From Sialis fuliginosa (Eukaryota > Arthropoda > Insecta > Megaloptera > Sialidae), in assembly GCA_961205875.1 (NCBI GenBank), contig OY540813.1, forward strand, positions 20,741,001 through 20,805,000: 64,000 nucleotides of DNA. Reading direction: 5' to 3'. Made by a program: the position numbers and the translations under genes. Below, piece after piece: positions 23,323 to 35,294 of this stretch. Each line of letters begins with the position of its first letter. The first letter of the stretch is position 1. A model generated the notes under the pieces. The model worked only from the letters and a program-made list of their open reading frames with translations, did not search any database and had not been told where the DNA came from.

Positions 23323-24502
23323 TGTGTATTAGCAATTAAAAAATGAAATTTTGTCGAAAAAGAAAATATATTTCACAAGGTCTAAATAAAGTACTAATAA
23401 GTATATAGAAATATTTGTTGTTTTGTATGTATTTATTAATATTTATGTGAAATTAAATTTGTAAATTTAATTTTTAACCACCAATAACGCTATATTAAGT
23501 ATTTTTTTTACTTTATTTTCTATCCGCAGTGGTTTCACAAACAGGTTATGTTTATTTAGTAAAATGTACATTGTAACGATAGAACCAATTAATATTTATT
23601 TATTACGTATTTTAATTTTTATTTTCGATAATGTTTGTTATTTTTTTTGTAAAATAATAATTTAAAAATATGTCATAATATTTACTAACAAAATAAAATT
23701 ACGGGAAATTTATTTCAAAACTAAATTCTTTGAAATTCGTGTAGTGTAATATATATTTTAATTTTTTCAGATGAAACATACATTTTTTGTATACAGAGTT
23801 AATATAAATAATCTAAAAATACTGTTTAATTAAAATGTAAACGTTCTTTCAATTTGTGAATTTTTACCGTTAAGTCACAAAGAATTAATTTGATTTGAAT
23901 ATATACAAAATAAATTATCGTGTTTGGTACCTATGTTTTATATGAATAATTATAATATACAATTTGTATTAAAATAAATATTTACATTTAAAAATGAAAT
24001 GATTATACAAATAATTAACTAATTAATTACCTAGATCTATAAACTATGATTTTGTTTTAAATATTTTAAAATGTAATATATTTATAATTTTCATCAAATA
24101 ATTCCAGCAGCTCAATTTGATTTACATATTTTTAATGAAATATACAATAAACTGTACAATTAAATGCATACATATATATAAAAGTTACTCACATTCAATA
24201 AAATCCCTCAAATCTTTACTTTCTTACAAGTAGGTACTATAAACCGAAAAAAATCCGTGGTATGCATCTCATATATGTATATGTGAATATATCAAAAGAA
24301 GATAAAATATAAAATTCCACTTTGAATAAAATATACTTATCCGTTTCATTACCCTTCACTTTTTATTAAGGTTTTGTTCGCTTCTATGAAACTTCTCAGT
24401 CCATGAGTCTCGCAAAAATACCTACCTATACATGTTTTTACATATGTATCTCATAAGAAATAAGTATTATAGTTATTTCGAGATTTATGCACAGAAATTT
24501 GA
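23323..24502. other. AT-rich non-coding DNA
   Basis: Nothing recognised. Confidence 0.5.
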
Positions 24503-24869
24503 CTATGTGAACTTGGCAACTGACTTTGGAAATTAATTTTTTGTTATATGCATTCGTTTATACCTCGTTTGCACCGTAAAAATATTTGTTTGTATCTCAA
24601 AGGTCCAAAAGGTACAAGCGATTGGACATGATAAACAATTTATTAAACAATCTAAATGAAAAATACCCACTTTGGATTTGCGGTGCAAATGGGTACAAAC
24701 GATGTCAAAGCTGTTCACAGATTTTTAATATCATAATGTTGGTTGCTACCCTTTTTAAAAAAATTTATATCTCTTAGCCCTTTGAGGTACAAACGAAAAT
24801 TTTTGCGGTACAAACAAATGCATCTAAAAAAAATTAAAATTTCCAAAGTCAGTTGCCAAGTTCACATAG
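24503..24869. mobile_element. MITE-like element with ~110-bp inverted repeats
   Basis: The left arm begins CTATGTGAACTTGGCAACTG. The right arm ends in its exact reverse complement (CAGTTGCCAAGTTCACATAG). Pairing continues inward (ACTTTGGAAATT; ATGCATT; TTTGTACCTCAAA-type blocks) for about 110 bp, with a ~150-bp AT-rich centre. No target duplication is clear and there is no coding capacity. Confidence 0.7.
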
Positions 24870-27800
24870 CCCAGAAACTTGCAGTGAAATCTATAGTAGG
24901 TACATTGAAAAAACCTTTTGTATTAAAATATGTTACGCTTCCGGATCTTTGATTAAAGCTACATCACACGTAAGCATTATACTTATTATTTAACTATGAA
25001 AATCAATATTAGTTCTGATACAAGCAATCATCATCAATCATAGTTCTTCTCGCCTGTTTATTTTATTACAGACATGTCAACACATTTCCTCTTGTTTCAG
25101 AGCTTGATCCAATTAATATTTGTTTGAATTTCGGTCCTCGAGTTTTCAAAATAAAATGAACAGCTGAAAAAGGAATCTAATAAACCAATAAAAAAGAATC
25201 ATATAATCATATAAATAATGAAAACTTTTTAAGATATATTAAATATTTATTCATTTTATCACTAAATATCGTTGTTTTATTTATACTGAATTGCATATGA
25301 AAAAATAATGGAGTATAAAGAAACCAACACACCTAAGAAATGTTTTATCACCCAATCTATCGTTCCAAAACTTTGTATATTAAAAAATAATTTAAAATTA
25401 AGAATCTCCGTAAGAATAAAAATAACTAATCTAAATAAATAAATAAAAATTATTACAAAAGCAAGAAAGTGGCTGAGGATTTTACCCCGAGAGCTATTAA
25501 ATTAATTTAGCACCATCGTGAATAATCAACTGTATTGGTAGAGTGAGTGCAATATATACACAAAAACATAAAAAATAGAGAAAGCTACTTAAGTCTACTT
25601 ATCTTTATATTTGTTTTAAAGTAAACGACAACGACAAAATTTATCCATCGTAAATTTACTCTCTCGTGACAATATTAATTATGACTCTCTGACAAACGTG
25701 GTTAGAGCAAGACAAATAGTAGCTACAATTTTCTAGTGTGTCAAAATAAAAATAAATATTTAACGGTGAATTCATCCCCCCTTAACTTTCGTAATAATTA
25801 TTTGTGCCATCCAGTCTTGTACTTATAGTATTTATAAAAATTAGTTAAAAGTTATTTAAGTTATTTATTAAAAGTTATTTAAACGACATGACTTCTGAAT
25901 GGTACAAAAGGGTATATTATATTAATTCCTTTGAGTCCAATGTACTTGTCCGATAAGGATAAGATAGTCTTTTGTTTGTTTGTATACATTTGTCATAATA
26001 ATATGCACACAGATTTACTCTAATCTTGTTTTCAATGCGAATTAATGCGACAACGAATTTCAAACTTTGCAAATGTCGTTGTAACGTAGAATATTATGTT
26101 AAGTATACGTTTATGCATATTATAATAAATATCAGACCTGGGTAAAGTATGCTCCTTAAGTATTCTTTTACCGATCCTTGAATTATGCTATGTATAATAA
26201 AATACGTAGAAGTACTCAAAATTGTAATATATAACGAATTTTATTATAAATGTTTTCGTTATAAAAGTTTCCTAGAAATTTCTGGATACCTAATACAACT
26301 AAAGCATTGTTTTGGTTCTCAAAGTTTCGGAATTATATATGTCGGCATTTACAATAAAAAACAAGATAATCTTATTCTAGAATATAATTTTATTGGTCGA
26401 ACAAATAAGTAATAAAATACCTTTGTTTCAAGAAATATGAAAATTTTATTCAGAAATGGATTTATAATAAATATTTTATGTTATCATATTTGTACAAATA
26501 ATTATACAGATATATGTGTGTATTATGTATACATAATTCTATATTTAGATAGATATACGTAGCTGAACTTTTACCCCATTGCCAGTATATCATTATTTGT
26601 TTGCTTTGTAGGATTGGAAGTTCAACATATAAAATCATATTTGCTTATAATTAACCTATTATTTCGTTTAAACTAACAAATATATAACTGTATTTACACT
26701 CAAGGGGAATTTAGTATGAAGGTGAGTAGGTACCTACTTTAAAAATTAATTTTTGCAGACATTGTTTGCTACTTTACTTTGAAGAAAAGTAATTATGAAT
26801 CAATCAAATTTTGTATATCATATTATCAAATACCTATTATAATATGCATAGAAGAAAACAGCTACCCTCTTCACTCCCTATAAGAAAATTATTTTTATCT
26901 ACACATTTGTATGTTGATATGAATGTTAAATTTTGTGTAAGAAAAAATTAATTAAGTTTTATATTTGAACTTAAGGCTAAGCTGGAGCAGGAGCGCCCGC
27001 AGAATTTTTTTCAGGAGGTGAGGGGGGGGGGGGGGGCAAAGCTTATAGACAAATAATTTAATTATTAAAAATTTATTTATTTAGTTTGTCCCCCCTCTGC
27101 GGACAGCTATTGGGAATAGAGCTATGTGATACGAAAGCAGAACAAATTTAGGTCTTTAAACTTCCACCTGATATTTCCGTTTCAAGTCAAAATAAACACT
27201 TTTCGCGCTGTTTCTGTGTGTATGTGTGGATCCTAATCAAACGTTAAAGTGATTAACTACTTAACCGATTTTATTGAAGCTTGGTTTATTAGTTAAATTT
27301 GATTATTAGATGATCCCATATACATTCATTAAAATCGTGTAGTGTGAGAGGGGTATGTGTGGGTTTTTGAATTTATTTTAAACTGTTTCACATAATAACT
27401 ATTTTTCATTATAGAAATAATAATAACGTGATACAAGTATACTTACAATCGAAACTCTAAATAAACATTACAAAACAATAATTGCCTTTGAAACGAAAAT
27501 GAACTTTTACCTAATCAGCAGTAATAATTAAAAAAAATTATATTTTGATATTAGGAATGTCGTACCGCGTCGTTTTAATTTTAAATAAATGATTTTTCAA
27601 ATTAAATCAGATCTCCAAGCCAAGAATTGATTCATGAAAAGATCGGGCGAAACAGGTAGGTAAAGAAAGTAGAAGAAATGCTATAAAACCGGAAAGTCGT
27701 TCCCTTTCTTGTTTAATGTGTTGGGTACTAATTATTGAAACCATGTGCTGTGTGAACCTTTGAGCATCAAATAAAAAAAAATAAAAAAATATGATTACTT

Positions 27801-29219
27801 TTTCGATTAAACCAAATATTAATTTACCATCGAACATAGAACAGTGAACATCTTGAATATGAAAAAAAAAACTACTCATGTAAATATAATAAATTTCCAT
27901 GCAAGTAATAGTCTTTGCAAAAATATAATACAAATTTTAAACTTTGGAATTCTAATATCTTTTCATTCCCCATTATCTGTGTAATACAATATATGGAGTC
28001 TGTTGAATGTTAAACTGACGTAAATAAAATAGCACTTTTTGTAGTCTTTTTAGAACTTGTTGTAAATACCACCTTTAATTAAATTATATGTAGCAAATAA
28101 ATATTGATTGCCTTTCATTCATTATAAAGCAACATGCAAGCTCTGTTTATTTGTACATATCTGCATGTCCATTAATCTCATTCATGACCTTAAACTTTAT
28201 CGCGTGTGTTTTTTTTTTTAAATTGTCACCCCTAGGGTTAAAGACGTACACAAACTATTTATGCACAGGAAGGTATGCAGAAGATTGAGTTAGACATGAA
28301 TATTTTACAGTGCAACAAGGTAAAAAGGTCACGCGATAATATAGTAAAACTTTTAGCAACATAAAATTTTCAGTCTATTGTTATTTTTAATATTTACAAG
28401 CAATCGGTGAATACCGAATACTGTTTATAATAATATAAGAAAGGGACAACGAATTGAGTATTTTTATCTAAAATAAACCACATACTACTTTATTATCAAA
28501 ATTCATATTTTATGAAATCGTCTTTTCATATTTTCAACCCAACTTTATATATATGTATTTTAATTTATATTACAATTTTATTATTATTTATTACTGTTTT
28601 TACAATTTCTTGTTTTACAATTTTAAGAACACTTAAAATCTATTTGAAAGATTTATCATATAAATTTTAATATCAATTTAATTCTAAATGCAGTAAATAC
28701 AAAAACATAATTTCAAATGATAAATACTAAGATTTAAAAGACATACAATATATTTTGATTTATTTTTCTTAAATTGGTTTCTTTCACGTACCGGATTCAA
28801 TTTAGAGTTTCAAAAAATTCAAAAGAAACTGCAAGAAAGACATAAGAAGATTTCGATAACTTAACGACTTGTTAAATAAATTAATTGAAATTTCAAAATG
28901 AAAATGTTTTAGAAATAAATTGAGATAAATATTTAAACACATTTTTTAATCATTTAATAATAATTAAGCTAGGTATAAATTATGGAAAATCAGAGAAATT
29001 TTGAAGTATCATATAATTGATGTATATTTAAAAACAAAATTTAATATCAAATACTCATTTTTTTATGATTTACTGTTAAATATTATTGTAATTACTTTAT
29101 CCAATACTTGTAATGGTTTATAAGGAGTAAACAATACATATAAATTATATTTAAATAATAATATATGGACGTTAATATATTAAATAAAAACAAATTAATT
29201 GTTTAAACGTCAAAAATTT
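24870..29219. other. AT-rich non-coding DNA
   Basis: No gene recognised. A run of about 18 G near 27018-27036 and a C-rich counterpart near 27091 (CCCCCCTCTGCGG) bracket a ~70-bp AT stretch and may be the ends of a decayed element (CGCCCGCAG left, CTGCGGAC right). The open frame at 27607-27933 (-) lacks any known motif. Confidence 0.45.
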
Positions 29220-29313
29220 ATTAAAAAAAGTAATCACGCAAGTTTTCGATTCACAGAATAATAGCCTGACGATGATTATGTGAATCGAAAGCTTGCGCGA
29301 TTACTTTTTTAAT
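29220..29313 (+). repeat. Long hairpin repeat with CTGACGA...GAAA core
   Basis: The arms 29220-29255 and 29279-29313 are near-perfect reverse complements (TAATCACGCAAGTTTTCGAT against ATCGAAAGCTTGCGCGATTA). The 23-nt loop holds CTGACGA (29266-29272), followed after the second arm begins by GAAA (29287-29290). One half recurs at 8374-8412. The arrangement resembles hammerhead-bearing repeat ends, but stem III and the cleavage triplet are missing here. Confidence 0.7.
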
Positions 29314-29687
29314 ATTATATTTATATATGAGTATTAAAATATACATAAAAATTATAACAATGCCTTATTACTATTTGTAGGTATATAAAAATCTTGATTT
29401 TATTTTCAATAAATTCATTGAAACTAAAATAAATTTAATAATATGAATATTTATTTAACAAATGAATGCCATTACAAAAATAAAAATATATCCATCAGTT
29501 TAATAATAACGAAGTAAATTAAAAAATCTTATGCTCTAAATCGAATTAATTTAGCCAATATTCTATAATAATAAAGGGGTAGTATTATTCTAATAACAAT
29601 TAAAATATCTTAAAAATCTATTTTTATTTTATCTGAGAATATTGAAGTAGTTCATAAGTATCTTGTTAATTAATTAACTTGAGAGAG
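29314..29687. other. AT-rich non-coding DNA
   Basis: Nothing recognised. Confidence 0.5.
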
Positions 29688-30344
29688 TTTGGAGTCATTC
29701 CATGTCAAATCAACACAGGGTATAAACCTCACCATCTCAGATTTTCATGAAATTTGGCACAATTGTACTATTCATTTAGACTTGGAAAAATATCAAATTT
29801 TATTGAGATATGTCTACTGGTTTTGAAATTACAGCTATGTAAAATTTTCAAAAATTGGTAAAAAAACCGTGATGGAAAATTTTTGAAATGCTCTGGAAGC
29901 TGATCTAATTGACTTAGAGAATTGAGCGGGGTATCATTTTGCAGCATATTTTACACCGATTCCAATGATATACAACACAATATGGGTTAAGAAAAAAAAT
30001 GTCTTCAAAATCAAAGTCAAAATTTTGATTTTTAATATTACAACAAGTACGGTTTCAAAAATTTTCAAATTAATACCAAACATAGTCATTATAGTTGTGA
30101 ATCACCTGGTAAAATATAAATGTGGGATGACAATGGGTTCTATGTTAAAATAATTTAAGACTGAAGCTCGAATTTAAAAATCGTTCTGTATTTAGACTGT
30201 GAAAAATTCAACAGTGCTAAAATGTATACTTGCATGAACATGAACACTAATATGAAATAACAATACATTACTAAATTCAAAATGGGCTATTACTTGCCAC
30301 AGAAGCATGGCCCTCGCATTATCATGGGCCCTCCAACTGGAATT

Positions 30345-30830
30345 ACTAAAACTTTTTCAAAACTTTTCAAATTAATACCAAGAAGAGTCATTATAGTTGT
30401 GAATCAGTGGCGTAGCGAGGGGGGGGGCAAGGGGGTCTATCATGCCCCGGGCGCCACTTGCAGAAGAGCGCCAAATGGTCCTTAAGACCAACCGTTTGAA
30501 CCTTTTGAACCGCATACCATAAAACCAATTTATTAGGGCCATAGGCCAGAATATGCAACTGAAAACCTTTTTTTTCTTTTTTTGGTCGTGTCAATTTGAA
30601 TTTCTAATTTTATTTATTAAATAAGGTTAGGTAAAACAAAAACTGAAGACAATATTCTGTATATTATATTACTTTATGTTTTTCGGGGGCGCCAAAAAGG
30701 TATCGTGCCCCGGTCGCCAATTATGCTTGCTACGCCACTGTTGTGAATCACCTGGCAAAATATAAATGTGGGATGATAATGGGTTCTATGTTAAAATAAT
30801 TTAAGACTGAAGCTCGAATTTAAAAATCAC
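30345..30830 (+). repeat. Partial duplication of the left arm, split by a MITE
   Basis: 30345-30404 plus 30749-30830 repeats about 30045-30184 of the left arm (TTCAAATTAATACCA, GTCATTATAGTTGTGAATCA, GGGTTCTATGTTAAAATAAT, GACTGAAGCTCGAATTTAAA). It is a direct duplication within the foldback element that then received the hAT MITE. Confidence 0.75.
30405..30740 (+). mobile_element. hAT-type MITE, 336 bp, with perfect 8-bp duplication
   Basis: The ends are CAGTGGCGTAGCGAG and CTTGCTACGCCACTG. The target duplication TTGTGAAT is exact (30397-30404 and 30741-30748). The same family occurs reversed at 7454-7618. Near its ends are a G-rich run and GGGCGCCACTTGCAG, also seen reversed in the 7454 copy. 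It has no transposase. The insertion disrupts the duplicated arm of the foldback element, so it is the younger of the two. Confidence 0.9.
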
Positions 30831-32041
30831 TGTGTATACAGGAAATATTTATGCTATTAAAAAAATGTTAGGCCTAAATTGGTAAATTTTACACATGACA
30901 TAGTAGCTAGTTCAATGTAATAAAAAGCTGTATTGTTATATTTTAAGTACCAGTAATCCAAGTTTCAAAATTCCAATTTATTAATGTCAAACTATTCACG
31001 CATACAATGACATGTAAGCTGTATGTGGTAACCTTATTGGATCGAGTTTAGTTTGAATCAAAAATAAATAAATAAAACTATTAGCTTTCATCATTTTTGA
31101 AGTAAGTAAGCTTGTTGCAAATATGTTAAATCAACAATACTACAAAAAATCTTCAGTTATAATTAAAAATATATACAAAAGTAAATCCTATGACCCCGAC
31201 TGGGAGAATTCATGTTTTTCTTGAAAATGAATTATGAATTTATGAATTAAAATTTTGAAATGAAAGGTCTAAAAAATAAACTTTGTTATTATTTATTTTT
31301 TCTTATTTAAAGACCTTAAAAAAGGTCGTTCAAAGAAACCTGCATGGACGAAAAAAAATTTCTTAAGGGGCTCGCAACAATTCCAGTTGGGGGGCCCGTG
31401 GTAATGCGAGGGCCATGCTTCTGTGGCAAGTAATAGCCCATTTTGAATTTAGTAATGTTTTGTTACTTCATATTAGTGTTCATGTTCATGCAAGTATACA
31501 TTTTAGCACTGTTGAATTTTTCACAGTCTAAATACAGAGCGATTTTTAAATTCGAGCTTCAGTCTTAAATTATTTTAACATAGAACCCATTGTCATCCCA
31601 CATTTATATTTTACCAGGTGATTCACAACTATAATGACTATGTTTGGTATTAATTTGAAAATTTTTGAAACCGTACTTGTTGTAATATTAAAAATCAAAA
31701 TTTTGACTTTGATTTTGAAGACATTTTTTTTCTTAACCCATATTGTGTTGTATATCATTGGAATCGGTGTAAAATATGCTGCAAAATGACACCCCGCTCA
31801 ATTCTCTAAGTCAATTAGATCAGCTTCCAGAGCATTTCAAAAATTTTCCATCACGGTTTTTTTTACCAATTTTTGAAAATTATACATAGCTGTAATTTCA
31901 AAACCAGTGGACATATCTCAATAAAATTTGATATTTTTCCAAGTCTAAATGAATAGTACAATTGTGCCAAATTTCATGAAAATCTGAGATGGTGAGGTAA
32001 ATTTTTCATTAAAATTGTGTTGATTTGACATGGAATGACTC

Positions 32042-32534
32042 TTTGAGAAAAACGCTTACAAATACACGATACCTGTGATCACTTCAAAGTTTCAAACATT
32101 CCCATAGCGTTTATTTTTTAAATATTTTATTTTTACAATAAGAAAATTCTAGTTATAACGAAAGAGCTGTTTGCTGGTTCTCTGACAATATTACGTGACG
32201 TAGTTTCTAATATCAAGCACAGTTTTTAGATTGAGAAATATAGTTTTTTCGGTGCAATCCAAACCTGGTAAAAATGTTTTTTGTTTTAATCTCTTTTGGC
32301 AGACATGGTGTCTGAAGGAAAAGTCATAATTTTTAAGATTTCTTTATCAACAAGAAGATAAAATAATATATCAAATTTTTTTGTACAAAAACATGCGATA
32401 GTCAATAATACTAATTGATATTCTTCTTCATTACATGCGTCACAAGAAAAGTAGAAAACTTATTTAACATAATACATAACATATAATAACAATAGTTATA
32501 TATATTTGCGGCTAGAATGCATAATATCGCATTT
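32042..32534. other. AT-rich non-coding DNA
   Basis: Nothing recognised. Confidence 0.5.
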
Positions 32535-33110
32535 CGTATATACAGGCTGGGGCATTTAAAGTGTTACAGATTATTATCTCAGAACCATCGCATATTTGAA
32601 AAAAATGTTTGGTTATAAGGGGGTAATCGAATAGTAATATTTATTTGTTATTTTAGCGTGGCCTTCAAGGTCAACATCATTTTTTAAATAGGAACCTAGA
32701 GTTTTTATTTAGTAATCTTATTCTACGTGAAAAAACACGAATCTTTCATTGAAAACTTTTTTTTGAACAACCTAAGCTTTCCAAGATATCTAACGAAATA
32801 ATTCGAGATTTTGAAAATTTAAAAATTTTGTACTCAGAAACCATAAACTTTGGAAAAAAGTACAAGATACTAAAAAATGTTTATTTTGGTCTAATGAAAC
32901 TTGGGAATTATTCTAGAATTTTTTTAACATTTCGTTTTTTAAATATTTTAAATAATTCTCTAATCTTTATTAGACCAAAATAATTTTTTTTTAGTGTCTT
33001 GTACTTTTTTCGAAAGTTTATAGTCTGAGAAAAAATTCTTGAAAATTCAAAATCTCGAATTATTTTGTTAGATACCTTGGAAAGTTTAGGTTGTTCAAAA
33101 AAATAGTTCA
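32535..33110. repeat. Inverted repeat, ~145-bp arms
   Basis: TTGAACAACCTAAGCTTTCC and AAATAATTCGAGATTTTGAA in the left arm (about 32761-32905) pair with GGAAAGTTTAGGTTGTTCAA and TTCAAAATCTCGAATTATTT in the right arm (about 32965-33105). The left flank begins TACAGGCTGGGGCATTTAAA, which looks like an element end that has no partner on the right. Non-coding. Confidence 0.65.
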
Positions 33111-33885
33111 GTTACCTATACATATATTATAACATTTTTATTTATGTTTATTTTTTTATATTTTAATCTATAAAGTTTCAAAAGATATTACCTACTGAGC
33201 ATTGTAAATTATTTTTAAAAGTAGATTAATTTCATTACAATTTCTTCATTTATTTTGAATCTAGAATAAACTAATACCTAAGTCCTATAACTCATACTCT
33301 CTTTAACTTTTTGATAGAATATTTATCCATTGCAGTTATAATACCTTGAAAATAAACAAGAATAAACACAAATAAGTATACGAGTAGAGTGCTAGTATGT
33401 TCAAGATTTGTACACTTATACCACTTTACTTGATAAATGACATTCAGCTTCAACGTGCGATGAAAAATTTTGAATAAGCTATGTGCAAAACGTGAAAAAC
33501 TTTACATCTGATAAAAATTTACGTGTGTAAATATCAACATGGTGTTTAAGACATTCAAAAACAAACAAGTACATAAAATAAATTCTATTAAATAAGTATG
33601 CCGTAGTACTCCGTATCGTTTGTCTGGTTATATTTTAATTCAAATTGTTTGTAACCTTTTAAATGTTGAAAGCAGTAAAAAATTCCCTGAGACAGGGTGA
33701 AATTACATACAATATTTGAATAATATAATTTTATTGAAACATATAATTTAAGATAACATAATAATGTTTTAAATTAATTTACATTTCTTGGATGGAGATG
33801 GTAAGAAATTTTATATTATCTATATATACTACTGAAAAAACTGAGAAATTGTGGTTTCTTACAATTAGTCACTTAAACTAAAAAT
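33111..33885. other. AT-rich non-coding DNA
   Basis: Nothing recognised. Confidence 0.5.
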
Positions 33886-34005
33886 AAACATCTTAACCAC
33901 AATAAAACAATGTTACTCGACACGTGTTTCAATTTCACAAGAAGTTCTCATCAGGAGCCCAACATGTGTCAAGTTACATTATTTTATTGTGATTAAGGTG
34001 TATCT
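33886..34005 (-). repeat. Hairpin repeat with hammerhead-like centre
   Basis: The left arm 33886-33929 and right arm 33961-34005 are inverted copies (CACAATAAAACAATGTTACT against AGTTACATTATTTTATTGTG, with a few mismatches). The 31-nt centre and its right border carry the hammerhead-like core described in the next entry. The architecture matches the hairpin at 29220-29313 although the sequence does not. Confidence 0.7.
33908..33966 (-). ncRNA. Possible degenerate hammerhead ribozyme motif
   Basis: On the minus strand, in order: CTC, CTGATGA (33954-33948), a 17-nt imperfect stem-loop, GAAA (33930-33927), the palindrome ACACGTGT, C (33919), then GAG. These match the hammerhead core CUGAUGA ... 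GAAA ... GUC, with CTC/GAG as the first pairs of stem I and AUGUU/AACAU pairing further out. Weak points: stem II has a mismatch and an unpaired G, stem III has no loop, and the long flanking arms would compete with the fold. Penelope-like elements are known to carry such motifs; whether this one works is unknown. Confidence 0.3.
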
Positions 34006-34408
34006 ATATATAGACATTAAACAATTGTTTATGGAATTGGCCGTTTAAAAAAAAGGTCGTGTAGGAAAAGAGGTTTGTTATAAAAATTTCACAACGTCTG
34101 AATAATTTACATCTAACCTAGTCTAACAGTTTGTATTTACACGTGCAAATCATGTAAATCATAATTATTATTGATGCATAATTCAACGTGGATGCAAATT
34201 TCAGAAGCTTGTTGACTTTTTCGGTCCCTGCAGACTCTGTTTCAACTTATACGCAAGTTGAAGTTTACACGCGCAATTTTACTGACGTGCAAGTAATGCC
34301 TGCGCCACCAAATCTGCATACACCTGTTAACCCATCGTATGATTTGGCAATTAAAAACAGTTATTCTGTTGAGTTGCAGTTGAACTTGTTTCATTTATTT
34401 TCTATATA
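34006..34408. other. Non-coding DNA with a GC-richer stretch
   Basis: 34180-34380 is GC-richer and contains the inverted repeat CAACTTATACGCAAGTTG. A 74-codon + frame crosses it (ATG at 34188), but the peptide has no known motif and its end runs into the neighbouring MITE, so I do not call a gene. Confidence 0.4.
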
Positions 34409-34411
34409 TTA

Positions 34412-34913
34412 GGGTGACCGCACACGTCCGTGACGTGGTTACCGGATCAGGAAACCTGAACGGTTTGAAACCGTGCATACGAATCTGACGCGGCCAAAAT
34501 GCATCGGGTTGACTCGTTCGGTTAAAATCCTAATCAGGGAACCTGAAGGTGAACTTATATGCTTCTCCGCATACGGTGTTTTATTATTTTCAAACAGAAA
34601 GTAGCTGTTGTGATAATAAAAGATCGGTAAAATAGACAATGTATCAGTATTTTATTCAGGATTCAAAAAAAAAACAATTAAATTAATTTTTAATCAAACT
34701 GAAATATGTTAAAATATATTCTATGCGACCTTATGTTTTTTTTCCACTTGCGACAATAAGAAAACAATTGCCAATAGTTCGTCGTCGTCGTCTATATTGT
34801 CTTTCTCACTAACACTACTGCACTGAGCAAATTAAAACCTAACGCAATCAACCGTACATGTACGGGGCTTGTCAGGTTAACGTGATACGAAAACCGAACC
34901 TGTGCAGCCACCC
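34412..34913. mobile_element. PIF/Harbinger-type MITE, 502 bp
   Basis: The terminal inverted repeats are GGGTGACCGCACA (left) and TGTGCAGCCACCC (right). TTA flanks both ends (34409-34411, 34914-34916), the 3-bp target duplication typical of PIF/Harbinger. The interior is GC-richer than the surroundings and holds the palindrome CCGTACATGTACGG (34852-34865) and a CGTCGTCGTCGTC-like run near 34782. No transposase is encoded. Confidence 0.7.
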
Positions 34914-34916
34914 TTA

Positions 34917-35290
34917 AACGAATAGTAACGATAAAAAATTTTGCAAAAAATTTAATGTTTGTTAATGCATACCGAAACAGAAGGTTGTACTTCTGTTTAG
35001 GTTTTTATTGAATTGTTTACCTTCAGCTATTGTTTTTCACTTAAAATTAGATCAACCACGTCAATGCATCTATTGATCTATTCAAAACCATTTGCTGAGT
35101 ATATATAGAGACAATACATTTAAATATTTCAAAATACATACCTACTTTACATTATTTATAATTACCATTTTATTCACCTATATGCAATTTTAATTTTCGA
35201 ATTCAGTTTATATTATTATACACATAATACAATATATGAGTAAATAATTATTATTTTCTAAAGCCTAAAATATAGTTTGTATACATAGAC
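34917..35290. other. AT-rich spacer before the LTR element
   Basis: Nothing recognised. The last four bases before the LTR (35291-35294, GCAT) are the left target duplication. Confidence 0.6.
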
Positions 35291-35294
35291 GCAT

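Larger units (their letters stand above)
29692..32041. mobile_element. 2.35-kb foldback DNA transposon with ~655-bp inverted arms
   Basis: The left arm 29692-30344 and right arm 31379-32041 are reverse complements that begin GAGTCATTCCATGTCAAATC. TTTG flanks both ends (29688-29691, 32042-32045), a likely 4-bp target duplication. The arms are so similar that they encode the same 62-residue chance peptide (29965-30153 + and 31570-31758 -). Neither the arms nor the ~1-kb centre encode a transposase, so the element is non-autonomous. GAG ends with a 4-bp duplication would fit a Sola-type element, but that is a tentative reading. Confidence 0.8.

Noticed and set aside
27018-27036. Long G run as a functional G-quadruplex
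   Set aside because: It is a plain homopolymer paired with a C-run 55 bp away and sits in a likely decayed repeat. Homopolymer length is also prone to assembly error.
29266-29290. Full hammerhead ribozyme at the 29220 hairpin
   Set aside because: CTGACGA and GAAA are present, but there is no stem III and no UH cleavage triplet after GAAA, and one extra base sits before stem II. Kept only as an architectural parallel to 33886-34005.
29965-30153. 62-residue frame, found again at 31570-31758 on the other strand
   Set aside because: The duplicates lie in the two arms of the foldback element; it is a chance frame without a known motif.
34188-34412. 74-codon + frame upstream of the PIF-type MITE
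   Set aside because: GC-richer but without a recognisable domain, and its stop lies at the MITE border; more likely part of an old repeat.
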